DNA of 64,000 nt from Datnioides undecimradiatus (GCA_008933995.1 WARS01000051.1:2170001-2234000), one strand, 5' to 3'; positions 50,303-64,000 are shown, counted from the first letter of the stretch. Notes: generated by a model from the sequence alone, not told the origin. Numbers and translations are program-made.

Positions 50303-53300
50303 ATGGACATGATGGGTAACAGAGAGCGACGAGGCGTGAATTTCAAAGGCTTGCTGAGGAGGAACTGGCTCCTGATTGCCACGGTTTTATCAGTGCTGCT
50401 CGGTACGTGGAAGCCACTTAATGTCTGCTCATGTGTGCTGAGAGAATGAGACGCTTCCATCTTCACTGATGTCCTTGTTTACTTATCTACAATGCTGTTG
50501 TATGTCCATCCATCCCTTTTTTGCTTTACCATTCAGTCCTAGTCTAGCTGCTGTCCCTGTTTGAATAAATCACCCTCTTTTGCATCAGCTGACTACAGCT
50601 GCTCGACCAAAGAGCAACACCAAAAGCTGAGACGTGTGTTAGGGAGCACATGCCTTGTCTTTCATCATTGTGTCTCATTAAAGAATGGAGGATGGGTACA
50701 GAGTGGGGTGTTCAGAGACGTTGCCCCTATCCTCTCCCCCTGTGTCTGGTTGTGTCTCAGTCAAACGTGACCAGACTGAAGGGACAGCTGATGCTGGCTC
50801 TATGTGGAGTCCCAGCACCGAGGCAGCACAGCGCATAGACTACATACAGTATCAGTGGGTGCTTGCTGTCAGACATATGGGACTGAATGGGTTAAAATGG
50901 TTATAACTGAATTATTGAATGTATGTTTCTTACTTATGTTTGACAGGCCTATGTTAGATTCATCCAGATTAAAGGAATAGTTTAACAGTTTTGGAAATGA
51001 ATTGCTTTGTTTCTGATAATAAGATGAGATCAGTATCAACCACACGTCTGGGTCTGGATGCAATTAGCCTAGCTTAGCATAAAGGCTGGAAGAGAGGGGA
51101 AACAGGTAGCCTTACTCTGTCCAAAGTACAAGAATGTATAGTTAATTACACAGAGCTTATGTTTAGGTATCCATTTACCCAGTGTCGTGTAGTGTCTGTG
51201 GCTTTAGTCTGCTGTTCACCAACAAAATGCTCATAATTAGAAAGTGACTGCGACTGAAATCACAAATGATCATTTGCACATTTCAACTTGACAACAGACT
51301 GAAAAACTGTTTTGATCAATGAGCTTAAGATGTGCTTGTAAGTATATTTTGGAACTTCGGACCGTGCCAGGCTAGCTGTTTCCCCCTGCTTCCAGTCTTG
51401 CTAAACTAAGCTAGGCTAATCACAGCCTGACTCTAGCCAGTTATGGTTATACTCTGCCCTAAAGTAATTACACAGATAACATATCTGAGGTCAGGCATTT
51501 CCTGTTGTTAACCGCTCAGTTGCCCTGCGACCTGTGGTCTTTTAACATATGATGCTTAAATAATGTTATTCATACACTTGCATAAAACAGCAACGTCAAC
51601 AACGTTAACAACCAAAGGGCGCCACAACAAGAACCACAGACTTTGTACCTTGTCACATTGGCTTTATGGCAAACATTAACGCCTGGGTCCTGTTGCATTA
51701 TAAATCTTCAACACACATCTGAACATGGGTTAAGTATTAGACAGATGCATCTGTGCTTTTCCCGGTGTTTCTCTGGAAATCAGGAGGCGTGAAAATAAAA
51801 GCAGAAACAAATGGCGCCTGCTGGGAGGAGGAGAGGGCGGTGATGACCCAGGTTCAGTTCATATGTTGTGGTAATTCGGTTAATTGCAGCTCATATCTCC
51901 AAAGTGCAATATATTGAGTTTTCAGGGACCATGTTCATTCACATGATTGCATGCAGCACTTTCAACAATAAGTTGATTGCGGAGCTCAGGATAAATGAAG
52001 CCCAGATGATTGAATCCAAAATTATTTCAAATCCTCAGGTTTAAAATCAGATTTTAAATGTGCAATTTTTTTTAAAAAAAAGAAGCTAATTTGCCTGCCT
52101 TGATCTGGTCAAGGAGGAGGAGTGACATAATATTTGTATTTGACACGTAAAATTTGAGCAAATTCATATTAGACTCTGGAGAATCAGGTATTTATCATTA
52201 TCAGGATTAAATCAAACCATATTGTATAACTCATATTTTTGCTGCTTTGAAGTCATCTGTAGCATTAAAAGAAAGGCAGAACTATAAGTACAAGTCTTGA
52301 ATGATCATAGAATCAGTTGGTGATTTGTTAATTGTTAACAGGGTGACAGATACCCTAGATGCCCTCCGAGCTAGAGATATATATAGATCCAAGACAAAAC
52401 CAGCAGTAGGTCCCGGTCCAGAAAAAGTCCAGACCACTATTTTGTCTAACTTGCTTTATTGTTTTCTATTTATCTGTGCCCTAAGTTTGCATTTGAGTAG
52501 ATATGTTTGTGGTGTGGTAGTGGTGGTGCTTCGCGGTACAGCTTTTAATAATCGTCTCGTTATGTCTGTGTGTCACGTTTCAGAATGCACAGCTTTAATA
52601 GGCTGAGTTGTTTGTAGGTCGGGGCCAGGATATGATTGTGGAACTGGACCTGGACCTCCATTTGAAGATGTAGAGGGGGGTGGCAGGTTAACAGAGATTC
52701 GTCACCAGTTACCAGTGAATTCCTTTTGTTTTAAGTCATTATGGACTCACCTCCAGTGCCTCTTATATCAAAACTGAAACTGAATGTCTTTTTACAAACC
52801 ACAAACAAATATTTGAGAAGAATCCAGCCAGCAGTCCACACAGCGCTGAGACCGCTCCGGTCAAGATCACCACTGACCTGCTGCTTGTTGCCGACACTGG
52901 CCTGTATTACGTTTTAATTCTCCCTGACCTAAGCTTAGCACTTGATACGATGGACTATGATGTTTTAATCAGCTGTCTGAAATACAATGTTGGTGTCAGT
53001 GATGTGGTCTCTGGATTGATTCAGCTCTTATCTGTGCAACAGTTTCTTCTGTGAACTGTAACACTCGGAGAAGCCTCCTCCTTCTCCCGTGTGCCTCCGC
53101 TTTGAGGGGTCCACCAGGGCTTTATTTGAGTCTTGGGGTTATACAAACTTTTAGTAAAGAGGTCCTTAATTAGTGAGCCCAGTGGAAGAAAACCAAAAAG
53201 CTCCACGTTGCAATGAATCTCCAGCACACTATATGTGACAGATGTTTGTGAGGGAGCTCCCAGGCAGCTAGCCCGGATTCCTCACATCCACAGATGCCAA

Positions 53301-56300
53301 AGCACAGGTCAGGTTTTGATGTATGATGTAGTCATGGCATCCACGCACAGTCTGCTGCGTCATCGCAGTGTTTTACAAGCATCTTTAACGGTGGTCTGGT
53401 ATGCGCGATAACACAGATTGAGGCTTGAAGTGCATTGCATTGAGTGGGGTCCTTGTGAGGTTTATAGCTGGATAATAAGCTGAAATAATGCGTCAGTGAT
53501 AGTTTCTGATGCAGAGCAAATTCTGCATTGCTTGATCCAATCATACGTGCAGCCTAAACCAAGAATTCTTTATGATTTGACTTCTTTCCCTCTCAGGAAT
53601 CAGTTTGGGCGTCGTGGTCAGAGAGTATGCATCCCTCACCCACCTCCACAAGCAATACTTTGGCTTCCCAGGAGAGATCCTAATGCGAATGCTGAAGCTT
53701 GTCATCCTACCGCTCATCATTTCAAGCATGATAACAGGTAACTACAGTTTCTGGTTGTATTCATAGTCCAGGTGGACTGACTATGGCAATGACAGATGCA
53801 GAAGTGCATTAAAACAATTAAGGGTTATGTTGGTAGTAAAGACTTGCATGCTCCTATAGACAGATCCATACTGAAGGTCGAATGGTCCCACACACAATCA
53901 ACATGACCAAAGGTTCATTTCCTGTAATCCTGAATTCATCCATTCATTAAATGTGTGTTGTTAATCAACCTGCTATCAAAAGAAAACAATGGGTTATTTC
54001 ATCTTCTTACTTCTAATGTTTAACAGAGATCAGGAGTGTCACCATGGACAGAGAGTGACTTAGCAAGTGACTTAAACTGAAAATGTCACATCAAGGAGCA
54101 GCCAGTATTGATCACTGCATCAGACCGTAGGCTACTTGAGCCTTCAAGGTCTAACACAAGCAGAAACTCCATTGTGTCGTTCTGATAAAGAAAACATTTA
54201 GATCAGTCCTTATAAGGTTTGCTACCTGTCAATAACTACCTGTCTGTCTCCTACCAAAACATGGACATGACATTTTCATACATATTATACCCTAATGCAT
54301 CATCGCTTGCTTGGAATAACATGAAAAAACATTAAACCAAAAGAGTTTCAAGAGTGGAGAAGTATGAAATCAGAATCTGTCACCTACAACGGCAAGCAAG
54401 TCAATCGCTCAATGTCATCGTTGCCCTGGTTATTGGGAGTCAGACACATGTTTTGTTAACCCCTTATCTCAGGAAAAAGACTTCATTTTCTGGAGATAAT
54501 AAAAAATGAACTTGTGAAATCAAGATAATAGTAGTAGAGCAGTGAAATGCAACACACACGTAGACATACATTAATGAAACAGTAGTAAAATCAATCAAAA
54601 AACATCATTACATAATAGAGAAGTACTGACAGAATGAACATTTTATGTTTAATAGTGAATTTTGCTGATAATACGTATTGATATGATTCCCCAAGTAACG
54701 TTTGAATTTAAGACTCTGGGGACTTGTAGTACTGGTACTTTGTAGTTCTATTTGTAGTTTTACTTGAGTTCTGTTACTCTCTTTTCCTTAACCTGTACAC
54801 CCTTAACAGAAACCTTATCTATGGTTTGGTGCAGACAACTAGAACCTCTCCCTGGCCTTCACCACACCATGCCTTGGATGTGTCACTCCACATATGTTCA
54901 ATATCAATCTTGTGCTTGGTCGTAGCATTCTTAGCAACCTCGGAAACTTTATCAGTTCATGGACATTAAAATTATTCGTTAATCCATTCTTCGTTAAAAA
55001 AGCAATCTGAAGGCAACATCTGGGGATTTGTGAGGAACATGCGCTATTTTCTGACAATGACTAATCAATTCATCAACTAATGGTTACAACGATGTAAGAT
55101 TAACTGACAATTCATATACAGTTGAAGTCAGGCTGTGCACATTTGAGGCGCTCCCCTTTGCCATCTATCCGGTTATGCAGATTTGCTGTCTGAAGGGGAA
55201 ACACTGAGGAGAACCATTTACTGTCACAAGAAGACAGTAGGATAACTGATACAAGTGGCTGTTGATAAATGTCATCTAGGAGCTGAATTACATCTTCTTT
55301 GACTAATCCCTCCCCCTCTTTCTCAGCAGCATATCGAGGCTCCCTGTTGAAATGGAGCTCATTCTTAAATGGAATACTTCTCAGGAGCCACAGACTGATT
55401 GCAACTGTGTTTGTTGATTGTGTTGACCATTTTGTTCCATTGTTTTCACATGAAAGCAGTACCTGGATTGGTTGTTCAGGCTGTGCATTTTCCTCCTGCA
55501 TTTCCCTGGAGTGTTCCCTGAGTTCCCTGTGCACCATCATCTCTCGCTGTGTGCACCAGCTCAGTCAAAAACACACAAACAGGCTGACTGTAGTATCAGT
55601 ATAAGGCTTGGAACTGTCTTTCTGCTCAAACAAGCATGTGGAGGAGGAGGGAATGTGTTCTGCAATGTGCTGCTCAACAATAAGGTGAAAGCACTGCACC
55701 AAAGTATTGAGAACAAACAGCTTTGACAATATAATCCTGATTCAGCGTCCCCTTACAAGCTGTTTTTAGCTGTTAAAGGTACCTCAGTCTTCTTATAGCT
55801 CATCCTTTCTGATGATGAAGCTTGTGAGAAGCTGTTAAGACATCAGGAAAAAGGCTTTTTAAGTCAATAGAAGTCTACAATAGAATGTATTGAACATATA
55901 TATCTACACAGATGTCAACATTCATAAAAATATAACTAAAATATAATAACATGAATGTGTTTGACCACTTGCTTCATTCCCGTTTTGGTATTTGATCATA
56001 AGACCCTTGCAAAGAAACTGTGAGAGGCCATTCATGGTTGTAACATAACTGGATCGTCAGAGTGCACTAATGGTTGATGCAGCATATTTTTAATGTTCTA
56101 ATCCAATCAACCAAAACCTGCATTACATGTATTTTGATTTATAATGAAATTATTTGAAAGTCTACAGAGCTGTGGATCTTTAAGTCATTTTACTATAGCA
56201 ATAAATCTAAAGTAATAAATAAAATAAGGTTTTAAGACATCACACAGTAGAGCCCCTTATTATTGCATTTTTACATACAACTGTGACCATTTTTTGTGGT

Positions 56301-59300
56301 TTTTCAGCTGCCGAGACTTTATAATCTCCTGTCTTTTTGCTTAAATTTCAATCAAACATTGTGCTCTTTGTCCACAGGGGTTGCAGCTCTGGACTCTGAG
56401 GTTTCAGGGAAAATAGGTCTGCGAGCTGTTATTTATTACTTCTCCACAACCATCATCGCAGTTATTCTTGGTGAGCTGATATTTTCACTCTCTCGAGCCT
56501 TTCTTTACACATTGTATTCAAATTAAGTCACTCAAACGTTGTTATGTATAAATAGTGGCTGATACGAAACCTACAGCAAGCTAAGCTGTGTCATCCTTTG
56601 CAGGCATCATTTTGGTGATGACCATCAAGCCGGGAGTCTCTCAGACGGCTGAACATATTGACAGAGCTGGCACGACGCCCAACGTCACAACAGTTGACAC
56701 GCTGTTGGACCTCGTCAGGTGAGCTCCCAGACGCATGACGTCACAGTGTCACAGTGTCCAGATGCTCCAGTGTCCAGATGATCCAGATGCTGAACAGAAA
56801 TAGATTGCAGGATTCCCTGGTAGCCCAACACTGAAACGATTGTGATCAGTCAGTTATCATTTGTCACTTCTATTCTGCCTTGTTCTGAATGGCCACAGTC
56901 AAAAGAAGTGTGAAAAGCCGACCATGGTGGCCTCCTCCTCCATATCCCAATACCTCCCAACTCTCTCATGTCTCGCACGTCTTTGTGGTGTCTGAGCAGT
57001 GCAAATGGAGAAAATGATGCAACTCAAACCTCTGCTCATCCACCCAATGACTTTAAGTATTTGTGATCATTTGATTGTCTATTTCAGAAAGTTGCATCAA
57101 CTGGAAATGTTCCATCAACTTAGAAACAGACTGAAACTTGAAATGTTTTGTTGCTGCAGATAATTCCGAAAACTTGAATCATAACCTCAACATGACAAGT
57201 TGATTTGGCTGTCAGAGAGTGGTTTCCAGGTGCTCTTAGATGATCTAAAAGTTCCTTCTTTGTAGCATACGGTGAGATTAATGTATGCAACCCTCGTTGT
57301 TGTTTTTTTTTTCAATCAAGGACAGTTACTTTTGGTTAGCATGTGTTGAAAATCAAGCTCCTAAAAAACTCAGAACTCAAAAAAACTCAAAACAAAATCT
57401 TGGCATTCCTAGGAAAGGCATCAGCAAATAACTAATGCTAATGATTTAGCTCCATTAACTCAAAGGGAGTTCACCACATTCACTGTCTTTTAATGAATTT
57501 GAAAATTCAGCCCTGGATTTTGACTTCCAGTACACATCCAAACCTTCTGTCTATTTCATTTACATCCATTCTTGTCATTTCTGATCAACAGAAATATGTT
57601 TCCAGAGAATCTGGTGCAGGCTTGCTTTCAGCAGGTAAGAGGCTTTGCACGTCCCTCATTCACTCCTGTTCTACGATCTACCCTAGTGTAAAGTGTCATG
57701 ACTGGTGAGTACCCAGCAACATGAACATAACTCTGATGTTGTGAAATGTGACCTGTAGTACAAGACGAAGCGCAAAGAGCTGGAGCCTCCAAAAGTCTCG
57801 GAACATACCACCACAATTCCACCTCTCACAACAACTCTCATGGCCGCGGTCGAGGTAGGCGTGCGCATTACTCATACTCTGTTCATCTAGCACTCAGTAC
57901 CTTATTGCTTTTGATGTGTTTCCTTGTTAATCAAGCAAGCAAAGCTACATTTGAACCGGCATCTTCTGCTGAAAACATCCATTAACATTACCGTCTGGGT
58001 TTTGATCTTTTCATGAATAGCGTGTCCTTGTTGATCCACTTGCTACACTTTACGTTTCATGTTTCTGCACCTGGCAACCTGTGTCTGATCTAAATGCATC
58101 ACAAGACCCAATAATGGCTCATAAGTGGCCGTGGGTCATTGGGCTGTGATCCTGTAGAAAACATTTGCACAGCTCATCAATGGCTCTTTAGAGTAAGCTA
58201 ATGTGGTTGTGAAAGCAGCTTCCTGGCCTGGTCTTGGTTAGCTGAATGAATCGCCTCCTTGTTTCCTCTCTTGGCAGAACATAACCAAGGACTACAAAAT
58301 CATCGGGACATATTCAGATGGAATCAACGTGCTGGGGCTCATCGTGTTCTGCGTTGCTTTCGGCCTTGTCATTGGGAAGATGGGTGAAAAGGGTCGTATC
58401 CTCCTGGAATTCTTTGATGCCCTGAATGAGGCAACCATGAAACTGGTCCAGATTATTATGTGGTATGTAGAAAAAGACTAATGTACAGGTTCTGTATGAG
58501 TTAGATTTTAGGTCCATATAGAACTTAACTTGGTCCTATATGTTTTCTGTCATCAACTCCTCCTTTCAGCTCCAGTCTCTATGCTCTGTATTTGTTATAA
58601 TCTCAGATCCTATACCCCAAAGGACTTAAACACCATGTGTTTTTCAGCTACATGCCAATAGGGATCCTGTTCCTAATTGCTGCTAAGATCATCGAGGTGG
58701 AAGACTGGGAGATCTTCAGGAAGATGGGTCTTTATATGGTGACGGTGCTGAGTGGGTAAGCTGGTCCATTACTCTGTATCCGCCTGTTCCAGACACTGGG
58801 ATTTATGGTTGACATTTGGGCCAATCCTCCCTCCAGTGATACAGTAAAAGCTGAGCTCTGTGTAGGCACTGATAAGGGCCAAGGACATTTAAAACTGCTC
58901 AACCTGCAGATGCAGTAATGAAAGCATCGCTCAGACCCCTAAATCTATGTGACACCATTAAAGACTGTACAGTAAATCCCATCCAGTTAGGTCACAGGGT
59001 TAGTCAGAGGCTCTGTGTGTTCCTGTGGTGACATGTTCATACTCTGTCATTGTTCTGAATGCAGCATTCAGCGCATGTAGGAACTTTTTCAGGCTTTTCT
59101 GTTTTAGAACTTTAAACGACAGCGAGTCAAATTAAGAGTTTTTAACACGATCAACCGGAAAAGAAGAGTCAAATGTCAATAATAAAATGAAATGTGCCTT
59201 TTTATAAGCACTGCAGTGTCAGTTCAGGCAGTTAACATTTAGGCTTGCCCTGCCTTTATTCAAAGGCCTTTGTCAATGTGCATACTATGGTCATTTTGAT

Positions 59301-62300
59301 CAGAACCTTTACTATTAAAGAATGAAATGCACTCTATAATCATTCCAAAACTAATGTAAAACTTACCCAATGTCAAGTTGGAAAACTTAACTCTTTAGGT
59401 TTTAAACTAATCACATGTGGTTATGCTTAATACACAACATTAGTTTAATCTACCAGATATCAGTTTGACATATTAAAAAAAGCATCTGCTGTAATTCATT
59501 TCTAAAATCCCTACCGCACTTTATTAGGAACGTTCTTTTCACAGGGTTTGAAGAAAAGAGTTGTTTTACTGTCTCTCTCTCAGCTACACCTGGGCCTCGT
59601 GAAATATATCCAAACTTTTCTTTTTTAATGTGTTACTTAGCTGCTTTTTCCAATAATAAGATGATTGTTGATGATTTTGAGAGAGCCAGGTTAGTCATTT
59701 CAGTTAATTCTAGCTGCCAATTTGCTGTTGCTCTTAACACCTGCCTTGTTAGACTGTTGAAGCCCAATGAGAAGTGGCATTAGATAAGTTAAAAACTGAA
59801 AACTAAAGCTTCTCTGCATGATAATAAAAACGTTTTTAGAATATAAAGCCTGTAAACGCAGAGTAGACACTTTAAATTTCACATTTGTGCCAAAACCCAC
59901 AGTACTCCATGTCATTTTAATTGCATAAAACTGAACAATGAATAAAATGAAACCACTTTGACTGATGATGGGAGATGTGAAAGTGTCTATTTCTCATTGA
60001 TCTTGTAATACAAGATATAATTGGTTGTGTTTTGTCCTTCAGTCTGGCGATCCATGCCACTATCTGTCTGCCGCTCATCTTCTTTGTCATTGTGAGGAAG
60101 AACCCATATACATTCACACTGGGAATGGCTCAGGCACTGGTGACAGCACTAATGATCTCCTCCAGGTCAGAACCCAACTCCTGACATGTAAAGCCAATTC
60201 ATTTTCTAGCTATCTGAACATCAACACCTGCATTTTTCATAGGTATGAATCAAAGACATTGTGTGATATCCCCTAAGGTCACAGCTACTCCCTGTCTTGT
60301 CTTCCAGCTCTGCCACCCTGCCTGTCACTTTCCGATGCGCCGAAGAGAACAATCGCATCGACAAGCGGATCACCCGCTTCGTCCTGCCGGTGGGTGCCAC
60401 TATTAACATGGACGGCACAGCGCTGTATGAGGCGGTGGCAGCCATCTTCATCGCCCAGCTCAATGACTACGCTCTGGATGTGGGCCAGATCGTCACTATC
60501 AGGTGCGACGCACTCACAGGGCTACTTCTAGCTGCAGATTATGGTACTACAAAGCACAACATATCATACTATAAATCACAAGTTATGATACTATAAAATA
60601 TAACTGTTGTTGCATTGTCGACCTAGAAATTTGATGCTGACTGACCAAGAATACCTCATCACATACCACCTCACATGGACATAAAAACATAAAACACTGA
60701 GAACATCTGAAACAAGAAATATGTAAAAACAAGCATTGAATATAATGAAATGACTGACATGACTATGAACAATGTAAATGACAAGAAAGGTTTAACTGGC
60801 ATACATTTTTTCTACTGGGTTAGAAACTTGGTTTGCCCCAAGATGACCACTTTGTCAAGTCTGGCAAAAATAATAATAAAATAACTTGTAAATGAGGGGG
60901 AAAAAAATCATTTATAACTTTGAGGATTCTTCCACAGTCAATCGGACAACTTTAACTCATTTTGAGGGGGCATTGTGTTAATCTGATAATTACACAAGAG
61001 CCACTTTGATCACTGTTTGTGCCAAACAGAGAACAAAGAAATACAATGGGAGGGACCCAAATGCAGATAGTGGACGCAGAGAAGAGACATCATAAAAGTT
61101 TAATGATGAACAGAAAACCAAACCTTATGAAGTCCAACTAAAGCCAACAAATCCATAAAGGGACAGAGACCAAAAGTTCATAAATCAGGTAAAGTCCAAG
61201 GGAATGGGCTGGGACACTTCACACAAGGAATGAAGACAAACTAGCCAAAAACAAATGAAAGACATGCAACATACACACACCAGAGGGAAGGCTGACGAGA
61301 CACAGGTGAAACTTATCAACCAACGACACAGGTGACCATGAAAACAGGCAAGAAAACCAAGTAAAAGGTGGAAGGAAGGAAGTGAGATACAAAGACCCCT
61401 GATGAAAACACTCGGACAAAGTAAAACACAGCTGAGCATTCCCTACAGGTGTTAAGGTTTTTTTTGAATTGTCAATCCCACTTCACTGACTGTTTAAACG
61501 GAGAATGGAGAGTCTCCATTTAAGTTCATGGTCTTCACCCAAGGTCTTCTGGACCTTGGGCAAAGACTTGTATAACATCTGAGGTCTAGAATAAACCTTT
61601 TAATTACAGTTAAGGAATGACTGTGTTAAAAAAAATATATTGTGATCATCTTTAGAATAACTTAAATTTGACAACCCATTCATCCACCCAAACATTCATA
61701 GGTTTGCCTTTGTTCCTAACAGAACAGTCTCCTGACTTCAGACAAGTTCCATTTGAGCAGGACTATTTGATTTTGGTGTTTGCAGATATTCTGCTCCTAA
61801 TTATTATTATCACTATTTTTCTAAATACTTTAGTTATCTCAGAAGCAACAGGTCATCTTGCTCACACTTGATCACCTACAACCTCAAACACTGACCTACT
61901 GCGCTTTTTGTTGCCACTGATGTGCAAAATTTGTGTCTCTGCGTTGCAGTATAACAGCAACAGTTGCCAGTATTGGAGCCGCAGGAGTCCCAAATGCTGG
62001 ACTTGTTACCATGGTGATAGTCTTAACAGCTGTTGGCTTGCCTGCAAGTGACGTCACTCTGATAGTGGCTGTGGACTGGCTGCTGTAAGTTTATCCAGAC
62101 TCTTGTCCTACTAAACAGTTTAACTTAAGATGATGTGGATTGACATTGAGTGGTGTGTTTCAGGGACCGGTTCCGCACTATGATCAACGTCCTTGGTGAT
62201 GCTTATGGCGCCGGAATCGTCCAGAAACTATCCAAGAGAGAACTAGAGAGGATGGATCTCACATCGGACGTGGACGTCGCCAACCCCTTCGCTCTGGAAG

Positions 62301-62404
62301 CCACTTTGGATGATGAAGAGTGCGAGAAGAAATCCTATGTCAATGGAGGTTTCACTGTCGACAAGACAGATGCAATCTCCTTTACTGAAACCTCCCAGTT
62401 TTAG
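50303..62404 (+). CDS. slc1a1: Excitatory amino acid transporter 3 (EAAT3/EAAC1)
   Basis: A sodium-, proton- and potassium-coupled glutamate, aspartate and cysteine transporter of the plasma membrane. Exons: 50303-50402, 53597-53737, 56378-56470, 56604-56718, 57592-57634, 57759-57854, 58278-58462, 58648-58755, 60043-60165, 60308-60502, 61950-62084 and 62164-62404. All junctions are GT-AG and the total is 524 residues, equal to human EAAT3. SLC1 signatures are complete: hairpin-1 serines SSSSATLP (about residues 333-340, split between exons 9 and 10), NMDGTALYE (368-376), [13 protein letters not shown] in hairpin 2, and [13 protein letters not shown] with the carboxylate-binding Arg449 (Arg447 in human). 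Glycosylation sites NVT and NIT lie in the large extracellular loop. The tail ([13 protein letters not shown], then ETSQF) matches EAAT3 rather than EAAT1, 2, 4 or 5 and ends in the PDZ-type TSQF. Confidence 0.98.
50970..51420. repeat. Percomorph interspersed repeat with inverted arms, copy 2
   Basis: The forward arm (51066-51112: AGCCTAGCTTAGCATAAAGG, then GGGGAAACAGGTAGCC) and a second arm (51370-51417) are inverted copies of each other, about 260 bases apart. The family is the same as at 4440-4650. It lies in slc1a1 intron 1. Confidence 0.6.
52740..53200 (+). mobile_element. LINE (CR1/L2-type) reverse-transcriptase fossil
   Basis: Reading 52812-53054 gives a degenerate RT region: a block equivalent to HSTETALVKVTNDLLL (here [16 protein letters not shown]), then a block equivalent to LDLSAAFDTVDHDVLI (here [16 protein letters not shown]). 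It ends at a stop at 53052-53054. A PQGSILGP-like block with a premature stop follows near 53100-53140. Frame shifts and stops make it inactive. It lies in slc1a1 intron 1. Confidence 0.75.
61040..61450 (-). repeat. Probable interspersed retroelement-like fragment
   Basis: The minus-strand sequence (with AACTTTTATGATGTC, TCTGCGTCCACTATCTGC and ATTTGGGTCCCTCCCAT) resembles the tail of a repeat family frequent in fish genomes. It lies in slc1a1 intron 10. Class and borders are uncertain. Confidence 0.4.
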
Positions 62405-64000
62405 CCTCTGGCTGGCTCAGAGAAGCAGAGAAAGTGCCATGCTGCTATGGATGTAAAACGGAAAACCTTCCATCATGTATCAGCACCATGACGAGAGAGG
62501 AAAACTATCCAACCAGACCCATCCAAGCTCAGACATCAGCAATAGCAGCCTCCATTAAGCTTATCCAAGATGATCGCCCTTCATGTCGGACATTTACAAC
62601 TACGACTAGATTAAAGTGCTTCCTTCTTACACTCAAACTGTGCCAAGATTAAGAAAAGTCAGTTTTATGTTGAGGAAGAGTGTGTCCTTTCTTGCAAAGT
62701 TGCATTCAAAAGAAAAGCTGTTTGTGTGGATGTGTGTGTGTGTACATGTGTGTGCACAAGGTCATTCTTTTTGGATATGTCTGAGAGGTGTGTATTGATT
62801 CTGCCAAACAGAAAATGTCAATTTAACACAAGTATAAAGAAAACAACATTCTGATTGTGGAACTTAAATTCTACTTTTATTTGCTCCTTGATTCGTCAGT
62901 GACTCTCTGAAATGTCTGAATGATATTTCCTGTGTGGCTGTTGTTAAATGGCTATGTCCCATAATGCACTGCTTGTATATCTATCTCTATATTTAAACTG
63001 TGCCAAACATATGAAGAGGTTTTCCACGAAGTTGCATGAAGCAATACGTTAACAAAATGCTAATTGCTGGCTGCAGACTGATTTTTTTATGGAGACTTCA
63101 TAGGGACCGGAGATTGTTGACAAAGGCTCATGAAGTCACTGAACACTGTGAAAATTGAGGACTTGTTTTTCGGAACCAAATCACTAACTTGCATTGATTT
63201 ATTGCAAACTGTAATGATCATAAGTAGTGTATGTTTTAAGGCATCAATCCTGAAAATGCCTGAAAAATTCCCAAACAAGATCTGAACTGTCACATAATGA
63301 ATGTATATGACAGTAATTATCAGATAATCAAATAATGCCTTTTTAAGTGCTTTTTCACTGTTTTGCTTCTATATTTTCCTCTGTGGCGTAGGCTTGAAAT
63401 ATGTTAGATGCTCTTTAAACCAGCCGCTCGGCGATGGATGGGACATGTGATGAGCTTTCGTCCGGTGAGCAAAATTATGCATGTCGCACACGTTTCTGTT
63501 TAAACAACGTCGGTAAATACGCCTCTATGCTTTCATGCAGAGAGTGAGGGGAAAATGTGGTGGTTTTAACATTTCTATTCGTGCGCTAATTAAGTATATA
63601 AGGGATGTGTTAATTAATGAGCCTTGGTGTAGCTGGGGGAGGCTCCAGTTAAGTACTTAATGAACACGACATAGGAAAGGTATCAATTTTTCTAGTATTT
63701 CCCAAAATGTTCATCTGTTTCTTTGATAAGGGGCAAAAACACAGACTCAGATTGAAACCAGCAATCAAATACAGAGCCAGAAGAGTTAGCTCTACCAGTT
63801 TTGTTTCCCAAGCAAACCTCTGTGTTAAAACTGAAATGTTGACCAAGACTGAAAAATTAACACGACATTACCGTGTCAAAACATGTCTATGACAACATCT
63901 CCTTTGTGACTGCAGGGCTGCAAACTCTCACATACCTTGGAATAAGTCCAGTTGGGCTGCACTGAATCAGTATGGTGTATCAATTGACATTTCACGCAAT
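62405..64000. other. slc1a1: slc1a1 3' UTR and downstream sequence
   Basis: No open frame with domain features follows the slc1a1 stop. A weak ATTAAA (62610-62615) is present, but no canonical AATAAA was found nearby, so the 3' end is unresolved. The remainder to the right edge is AT-rich with no recognised element. Confidence 0.45.

Noticed and set aside
1-64000. CRISPR array, bacterial operon, tRNA or rRNA genes
   Set aside because: No regularly spaced direct repeats with unique spacers and no recognisable tRNA or rRNA were seen. The tandem repeats are microsatellites and the genes are intron-rich.

Overview
This is a teleost nuclear genomic window, most likely from a percomorph (spiny-rayed) fish. 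The genes have long introns with GT-AG boundaries, there are CA/GT microsatellites and CCAAT-box promoters, and the repeats are families common in percomorph genomes. I rebuilt exons by reading both strands, placing splice junctions by reading frame, and comparing the products with vertebrate proteins I know. No database search was run.

Layout. (1) 1-3736, minus strand: the 5' end of a FREM1-like extracellular-matrix gene; the first 7 coding exons give about 452 residues and the rest lies off the left edge. A possible non-coding first exon sits near 9340-9600. (2) 12613-14231, plus strand: a two-exon secreted protein that looks like a BMP/TGF-beta prodomain and stops where the furin site and ligand should begin. 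(3) 15972-21967, plus strand: tspan5, complete in 8 exons (268 residues), with a hAT-type transposon (20145-21471, 8-bp target duplication) in intron 6. (4) 29151-46731, minus strand: rap1gds1 (SmgGDS), complete in 15 coding exons (607 residues), convergent with tspan5 as in human 4q23. (5) 50303-62404, plus strand: slc1a1 (EAAT3/EAAC1), complete in 12 exons (524 residues), with a LINE fossil in intron 1.

The genes are not an operon and have unrelated roles: basement membrane adhesion (frem1), a possible BMP-type modulator, ADAM10 trafficking (tspan5), small-GTPase chaperoning (rap1gds1) and glutamate uptake (slc1a1). The gaps hold repeats, microsatellites and possible UTRs; no further convincing protein gene was seen. 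The most unusual item is the prodomain-only TGF-beta-like gene. The hAT insertion, the upstream ORFs of tspan5 and frem1, and the preserved SmgGDS-558/607 cassette exon also merit a second look.
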